From Pseudomonadota bacterium (GTDB lineage Bacteria > Myxococcota_A > Polyangia > Polyangiales > Polyangiaceae), in assembly GCA_023428245.1 (NCBI GenBank), contig JAEYYX010000088.1, forward strand, positions 1 through 18,419: 18,419 nt of DNA. The letters run 5' to 3'. Below are positions 13,494-18,419 of this stretch, piece by piece. Positions within the stretch are counted from its first letter, which is position 1. Each line of letters starts with the position of its first letter. Under the pieces are notes generated by a model. That model had not been told where the DNA came from and ran no database searches. It worked only from the letters and a program-made list of their open reading frames with translations. The position numbers and the translations under genes were made by a program.

Positions 13494-15344
13494 TTATGTG
13501 TCGCTACCCGTGAGGAACTGCGTGGCACGTTCGCGGAGCGTCGGATCGGGGTCGTTGTTCGCGACCCAGTCGACGATGGGGTAAGCGGGCGAGTCGGGGT
13601 CGATCCCACCTTGAGTTATCGCGGTGAGGGCGGCGTCTCTGACTGCTGCTTCCGGTTCGACTTGGACCGCCTTGAGGATACCATCGGCGAGGGGCGCGTT
13701 GAGCTCACGGTAGCTAATCGCGCTGCTGGCGGCCATGCGCACCTCTGGTTGAGGATCGCTCGTCATGACCGAAACGATACGGCCGTCGACCTCCGCGCCG
13801 GGTACCTCGCGTAAAGCGAAGACGGCTGAATGGCGGACCATGGGATCGGTCGAAGTGAGGCCCTCTACAATCGCCGGGAAAGCTTTCAGGCTGGCGGTGT
13901 TTCCGAGAGCTAGCATCGAGTTGGCCTTGTCGATGGGAGTCGAGGCCGTCTTGGAGAGCTCGATGAGCTGCTCGAAGGCTTGAGTCTGCGTCTCGCTTCC
14001 CCCCGACTCTGCACCGCGACGCAGGGCGTTCCCGAGCGAGGTGATCGATTGAGGCCGGAGGGGGCCGGACGTCTCATCGGAACTCAAGGCAGCAAGCGTC
14101 GAGATGACGTCGTCGCTCGGGGACTCGACGGAGCCCAGGTGAGTAATGGAGTATTCGCGGGCTTCGGGGTCGAGGCCCTGGTCGTTCACGAGCTCAATGA
14201 GCTGGGACTCGGCTTCCGGACCGCTCGCCATGCTCATAGCACCCATGAGCGGCTCCGCCTTGTTCACAGGCAGACCTCTTTGGATCTCGGCGCGAGCGAG
14301 TCGGAGCGCCTCAGGGTTGGTTCTGAATAAGATTGTCAGCAAGGTGACGGCCTCCCGCGCTCCATCGACATCCTGGTTGTCGATGGCAGTGGACAGGGCA
14401 TTCAGAAGCTCCGGGTAGGTGCGTCCTCCGAGTCGCTCACGATCGTCGTCGCTCACCTCGCGCGAGGCCTTGGCTTTAAGCGTGGTCAAATGACTTCCGT
14501 CGAGGGGGAAGAGTTTCCAGTCTTGGTACTTTTTGATCGGGTTCTTTGCGGTCCCCTCGCGGATGCGCTTGAGGTCCGTCGTTACCGTTACTATCAGAGC
14601 ACCTTCGCTGAAGTTTGTCTCTTCCACGTAATGGCTGGCCACGATGCGCTCGGCGGCGTCGAGTGTGAGTTCGCCGTGAAGACCAAAGGTCGCGAGACCT
14701 ACCTCGACCTGCGCACCTTGCGCGGTAGCGTAGCGGCACCGCGTGGACTTTTTGCTCAAGACGGTGGGCTTGGTTTGGGTGTAGTTGACCTGGCAGGGGC
14801 CGACAGTGCTGGGTTCACCGGTGCGATCGGGCGCCGCGCTGTTCACCTGGAGAGCTGCGAGGGTCGAGCGAAGGTGCGCCCATGAGCCATCCTGCTCGAT
14901 TTCAGGGAAGCCGGCGAGAGTGATGCTTCCGTCCGCGCCGGTTTTAAAGCGGAAGGGACTTTCAGCGCGCTGCCGAAGGCGGAGGATCGCCGGGGCCATG
15001 TCTTCAGGGGTGCCTTGGAGGAGGCGGACCTCGGCAGAGTGCGTGCGACCGACGGTGTCACCAGCCGGAGCAGGGGCGAGTTGATAGAGGTCGAGCTCGC
15101 CCTTGAGCTCGATGCTCCACATGACGACGCCGCGAGCTTTTGCGACGGCGACCTGCCTCCATTGGTAGGTGAGGTGAGGGACCTCAATCGCGAGTCTGTC
15201 CTCCTCGGCGTCCCTGTCTTGAGCCGACTCCGCAGGGGCGTTTGGCGCGAGCCAAAATGCTCCGGACGGTACTGTGCGAGCTAGGAAAAACGTCGAGACG
15301 CCACCGGCAACTAGCAGCCACGGAAGAACTTGTTTCGTTTTCAT
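13494..15344 (-). CDS. Exported HEAT-repeat protein, possibly with vitellogenin-type lipid-transfer N-domain
   Basis: The 616-residue protein starts with an N-terminal hydrophobic segment (about residues 7-22, LPWLLVAGGVSTFFLA) that is a signal anchor or uncleaved signal. Residues about 50-290 are beta-rich, and the first strand pair (PHLTYQWRQVAVA and ELDLYQLAP) resembles the N-sheet of large lipid-transfer proteins such as vitellogenin. Residues about 310-600 are helical repeats of the HEAT/ARM kind, for example HLGSVESPSDDVISTLAAL, HSAVFALREVPG, VRMAASSAISYREL and VRDAALTAITQGG. The lipid-transfer resemblance is a weak inference from the order of a beta N-domain and a helical repeat domain. 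It starts 27 bp after the stop of the secreted protein gene, so the two form an operon and may act together at the periplasm or outer membrane. Confidence 0.75.
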   Translation of the reverse strand: MKTKQVLPWLLVAGGVSTFFLARTVPSGAFWLAPNAPAESAQDRDAEEDRLAIEVPHLTYQWRQVAVAKARGVVMWSIELKGELDLYQLAPAPAGDTVGRTHSAEVRLLQGTPEDMAPAILRLRQRAESPFRFKTGADGSITLAGFPEIEQDGSWAHLRSTLAALQVNSAAPDRTGEPSTVGPCQVNYTQTKPTVLSKKSTRCRYATAQGAQVEVGLATFGLHGELTLDAAERIVASHYVEETNFSEGALIVTVTTDLKRIREGTAKNPIKKYQDWKLFPLDGSHLTTLKAKASREVSDDDRERLGGRTYPELLNALSTAIDNQDVDGAREAVTLLTILFRTNPEALRLARAEIQRGLPVNKAEPLMGAMSMASGPEAESQLIELVNDQGLDPEAREYSITHLGSVESPSDDVISTLAALSSDETSGPLRPQSITSLGNALRRGAESGGSETQTQAFEQLIELSKTASTPIDKANSMLALGNTASLKAFPAIVEGLTSTDPMVRHSAVFALREVPGAEVDGRIVSVMTSDPQPEVRMAASSAISYRELNAPLADGILKAVQVEPEAAVRDAALTAITQGGIDPDSPAYPIVDWVANNDPDPTLRERATQFLTGSDT

Positions 15345-15371
15345 GATATGTCCCTCACCACACTTCTCAGA

Positions 15372-16346
15372 TCACCAGGCGTCCCCCGCGTCGGACATGA
15401 CCAGGATGCCGTAGTCGGCCCACTTCGTCTGGTAGGATGCGAGCGAGGGCCAGCTCGCGAGCGTCTTGGCGCCTTTTAGGCCACCAAAAAGCCATTCGAC
15501 TAGCTGGTAGCTGGCTATGATCTGTCCTGACCCGGAGCCGACCGAGTATGCTCCTGTAAGGGTATACCCTCGTCGTACATCCTTGCCGCTGTTGTGGGCG
15601 AGGTGAGTGCTTCCGTCGACCGACGCGGTGAGCGAAACGATGGTGAACTGAGCTGTGAATGAAGCTGCGGCGACGTTGGGATGGCCGACCGAAAGCTGGC
15701 CGTAGAGCGACAGACCACCGCTCGTCTTCAGAGTTGTTCTGCTCAGGTAGTTGCTCTTCTCCACGCTGCCCTTCGTTACGGCGGCGCTTCCGAAGGCCTC
15801 ACTTGATGCGGTCCCGGTGGCCCCGACGGAGAACTCGATCGGGTATACGCCCAGGACCAGAAAAGGGACACTGAGGAATCGATAGCCTTGGGTGAGTTGT
15901 TTGACCTGTCTGACCTCGTGGATGAGGTTGGACGCGTTGCTCTTGTCGACGCTTACTTGCAGCGGAAGCGATTGGCCGAAGAAGGTGTGAACAACGTTGG
16001 CTGTGGCGGAGGGGACGCGGTTCTGTCCTTTGTTCCAGCTTGATTGTGAGTAGGCGAGGACTTGCGAATGGATGACAGGTTTGGTGGTTGAGTTGTATCC
16101 GACGTTGACAGCCCGCGTGGAGATGTTCAGTGCGACCGCGCTCGAGGCATTGTCTACAATGGTTTCGCTGTTTGATTCGGTGTACGACGTTGAATAGTCG
16201 CTGACTTTCCGCACCTGGCTGGGTGCGTTCGTAGTTGTGGACCTCTGGACCGCCGCCCACGCCGACGAGGACGACAAAAGGACCGCCACGGCGAGGGTGG
16301 ACGCTTTGAGCAGGCCGCGCTTGGCCCTCAAAGAATATTGAGACAT
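15372..16346 (-). CDS. Secreted protein of unknown family, upstream partner of the HEAT-repeat protein
   Basis: The 324-residue product has a clear Sec signal peptide (KRGLLKASTLAVAVLLSSSSAWA, cleavage expected after residue 31) and no lipobox. The mature part is rich in Ser, Thr, Ala, Val and Tyr, with alternating hydrophobic stretches that suggest beta structure (SVPFLVLGVYPIEFSVG, FTAQFTIVSLTASVDG). There are no cysteines and no conserved motif I recognise. The ATG at 16346 was chosen because a GGGAGAA ribosome site precedes it by about 5 bp. The 17 codons upstream in frame are not signal-like. It is first in a minus-strand operon with the HEAT-repeat gene (27-bp gap), which suggests a joint role such as a cargo or receptor with its processing partner. 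This is inference from neighbourhood only. Confidence 0.8.
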   Translation of the reverse strand: MSQYSLRAKRGLLKASTLAVAVLLSSSSAWAAVQRSTTTNAPSQVRKVSDYSTSYTESNSETIVDNASSAVALNISTRAVNVGYNSTTKPVIHSQVLAYSQSSWNKGQNRVPSATANVVHTFFGQSLPLQVSVDKSNASNLIHEVRQVKQLTQGYRFLSVPFLVLGVYPIEFSVGATGTASSEAFGSAAVTKGSVEKSNYLSRTTLKTSGGLSLYGQLSVGHPNVAAASFTAQFTIVSLTASVDGSTHLAHNSGKDVRRGYTLTGAYSVGSGSGQIIASYQLVEWLFGGLKGAKTLASWPSLASYQTKWADYGILVMSDAGDAW

Positions 16347-16609
16347 GTGATTCTCCCTGTTGTTGGTTGGTGGAGCAGTTCTTTCGCCAACGCTCAAAGG
16401 AGCGAGCGGCTAACTGCTGTCGCTTGTGTAAGAGCGCCCGAGAAATCTCGCAAGCACCTCTCGCACAAATTGCCTTGAGAAACCGGGGCGCGCTGTGTGT
16501 GGTCGAAAATGGTGTGCGGTATGGGTTTGTTGGGAGAATCATGGGTTGTGGAGGTGTTGTGAGCGGCGCGCTCTGTGTTGCCGGGGCGCGGTGGCACGAC
16601 TAAGAGATT
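16347..16609. other. Intergenic region between the secreted-protein operon and the CRISPR array
   Basis: This 263-bp gap should contain the minus-strand promoter of the secreted-protein gene. A short inverted repeat CGCTC-aaag-GAGCG lies at 16391-16404, about 45 bp upstream of that start. No protein-like frame was found. The gap also borders the degenerate end of the CRISPR array and shows no long AT-rich tract such as a CRISPR leader often has. Confidence 0.4.
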
Positions 16610-18419
16610 GCTTCGACGGGGCTCTCGTGAGTTCACGAGAGAAGGTCGAACACCTTCCGGACGTCCTGGAACGCCTGGGTCCGGCTTCAATGGGGCTCTC
16701 GTGAGTTCACGAGAGAAGGGCGTAAGGCTGCATAATGATCTCTCGTCGGACGCTCGCTTCAATGGGGCTCTCGTGAGTTCACGAGAGAAGGCCGGAACGA
16801 GCGCCGCGCCTGCCCAAGCGGGAGCCGAGCTTCAATGGGGCTCTCGTGAGTTCACGAGAGAAGGGCCGAAGATGGCCAAGGCTGTGATGTTTGGGCTGAT
16901 CGAGCTTCAATGGGGCTCTCGTGAGTTCACGAGAGAAGGCCGGAGGAGGGTGGGGCGAGATGGTAACCCTCCCCCCTGCTTCAATGGGGCTCTCGTGAGT
17001 TCACGAGAGAAGGACTGGTCCATCCCCTGCCCGAGCATCTTCGCGCGCCAGGCTTCAATGGGGCTCTCGTGAGTTCACGAGAGAAGGGAAAACGCTTCGG
17101 AGTCGGCCCCAATATTTCGGGTTCGCTTCAATGGGGCTCTCGTGAGTTCACGAGAGAAGGCGGCTCGGAGTCGAGACTACTATGAAAACCAACACAGCTT
17201 CAATGGGGCTCTCGTGAGTTCACGAGAGAAGGCGCCATCGGCTCGCCTGGAATCGCCTGGGTTCCGTCGATCGGCTTCAATGGGGCTCTCGTGAGTTCAC
17301 GAGAGAAGGCACCGACCAACAACTCAACGTCCGCGTGAACGGTGCAGCTTCAATGGGGCTCTCGTGAGTTCACGAGAGAAGGGGTGAAGAGGCCCGGAGA
17401 AGGGTCCCATTCATGCAGATGCTTCAATGGGGCTCTCGTGAGTTCACGAGAGAAGGCGCCGAAGAGGGTGACGCATACTCGCATTGGTGCGCCGGCTTCA
17501 ATGGGGCTCTCGTGAGTTCACGAGAGAAGGAATAGGTTCTCTCACGCGCGAACGGTGACCCCGGAGGCTTCAATGGGGCTCTCGTGAGTTCACGAGAGAA
17601 GGATCCTCGAGCCGACCCCGGCGTTGACCATCGACACCGCGCTTCAATGGGGCTCTCGTGAGTTCACGAGAGAAGGCAGCTTGCGGCGGTGGATTCGAAG
17701 CTGCGGAGCGTCGGGCTTCAATGGGGCTCTCGTGAGTTCACGAGAGAAGGTGTGGACGCTCACCTCAACGCGGGCCCTCCCGCGTCGCTTCAATGGGGCT
17801 CTCGTGAGTTCACGAGAGAAGGCCACTACGCGCAAGGGTTCATCGGGCGAATCCTCGCGAAGCTTCAATGGGGCTCTCGTGAGTTCACGAGAGAAGGGTC
17901 TGAGGGAGAGAGCAAGTGACGACGGTGACGTTCACGGGCTTCAATGGGGCTCTCGTGAGTTCACGAGAGAAGGGGGACGTCATCGGCGACGTCACGAGCA
18001 TGACGATGCTCGCTTCAATGGGGCTCTCGTGAGTTCACGAGAGAAGGGCAGTGTCAGCGTTGCGGTGGCCGCGGGAACGAGCTCGCTTCAATGGGGCTCT
18101 CGTGAGTTCACGAGAGAAGGATTCGGCAGAAACCGTCTGGTGGAAGTCGTACGCCGGCTTCAATGGGGCTCTCGTGAGTTCACGAGAGAAGGCGGGTAGA
18201 CGTTGACGTAACCGCCTGAACTTACTGCGCTTCAATGGGGCTCTCGTGAGTTCACGAGAGAAGGTCCGGGTTGCCTGACTGTTTGCCGTGGTGCGAATCG
18301 AGCTTCAATGGGGCTCTCGTGAGTTCACGATAGAAGGCGCTCCGGCCCCAGCGGACCGTGCGGGAAGAACGTGCTTCAATGGGGCTCTCGTGAGTTCACG
18401 AGAGAAGGGGCTCTGGCGC
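16610..18419 (-). CRISPR. CRISPR array, 25 repeats of 36 bp, continues past the window
   Basis: The array has 25 copies of a 36-bp repeat with plus-strand form GCTTCAATGGGG, then CTCTCGTGA-GT-TCACGAGAG, then AAGG. Twenty-four complete unique spacers of 35-41 bp separate them, and an 11-base start of a further spacer reaches the window edge. Repeats start at 16610, 16684, 16756, 16829, 16904, 16978, 17052, 17125, 17197, 17274, 17347, 17421, 17495, 17567, 17641, 17715, 17787, 17862, 17938, 18012, 18085, 18157, 18229, 18302 and 18373. On the minus strand the repeat ends in ATTGAAGC, like the 8-base crRNA handles (ATTGAAAC/G) of class 1 systems, so I infer transcription right to left. The leftmost repeat is degenerate, as expected for the distal (trailer) end. 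No cas gene is in the window. The subtype (I or III) is not determinable here. Confidence 0.97.

Noticed and set aside
16592..16612. TGGCAC...TTGC resembling a sigma-54 promoter next to the array
   Set aside because: The two boxes are separated by 10 bases instead of about 5, and the second box overlaps the first CRISPR repeat.
16575..17072. Long open frames through the CRISPR array on both strands (also 17624-18199)
   Set aside because: They translate the repeat over and over (FNGALVSSREK or LQWGSREFTREG) with random spacer residues between, and there is no ribosome site. The open frames come from the repeat lacking stops.

Overview
The window is GC-rich DNA that looks like a large-genome myxobacterium, probably of the Polyangiales/Sorangiineae type. 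This is inferred from gene content, not from a marker gene. The signs are four lipoproteins or lipoprotein relatives with long Gly/Ser 'SGG' linkers just after the lipobox cysteine, tandem SUMF1/FGE-like lipoproteins, Ser/Thr-kinase relatives (one decayed, one a pseudokinase), an NtrC-type regulator, a hybrid histidine kinase and a long CRISPR array. No rRNA, tRNA, transposase, integrase or cas gene was seen.

Layout. Positions 1-66 are the tail of an unidentified plus-strand gene. Positions 84-2767 hold a minus-strand family of three tandem units in different states of decay: a kinase/FGE remnant (2433-2767), an intact unit of small ORF plus FGE-like lipoprotein (2251-744), and a shortened unit of small ORF plus truncated lipoprotein (631-84). 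A nearly identical leader with a strong hairpin precedes units 2 and 1, and in both units the small ORF overlaps the lipoprotein start by ATGA. Positions 2952-5523 hold a convergent two-component pair (sigma-54 activator and hybrid histidine kinase) whose 3' ends overlap by 23 bp. Positions 5524-6454 are mostly non-coding, with one doubtful small membrane-protein ORF.

Positions 6455-9250 carry a membrane-anchored pseudokinase and a CE1/PHB-depolymerase-like esterase lipoprotein, closed by a good terminator. Positions 9323-13293 carry a GH59 galactocerebrosidase-like lipoprotein (minus) and, divergent from it, a CAP/SCP-domain lipoprotein (plus). Positions 13494-16346 are a two-gene minus-strand operon: a secreted protein of unknown family followed by a HEAT-repeat protein that may be related to large lipid-transfer proteins. 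Positions 16610-18419 are a CRISPR array of 25 repeats that runs off the right edge. Repeat features suggest it is transcribed right to left, with its leader and any cas genes beyond the window.

Taken together, the window encodes mainly surface or secreted proteins (glycoside hydrolase, esterase, CAP protein, FGE-like lipoproteins, the secreted/HEAT pair), with signalling proteins between them. The parts that look least ordinary are the leader-linked small ORF/lipoprotein duplication, the secreted-protein/HEAT operon, and the palindromic CRISPR repeat.
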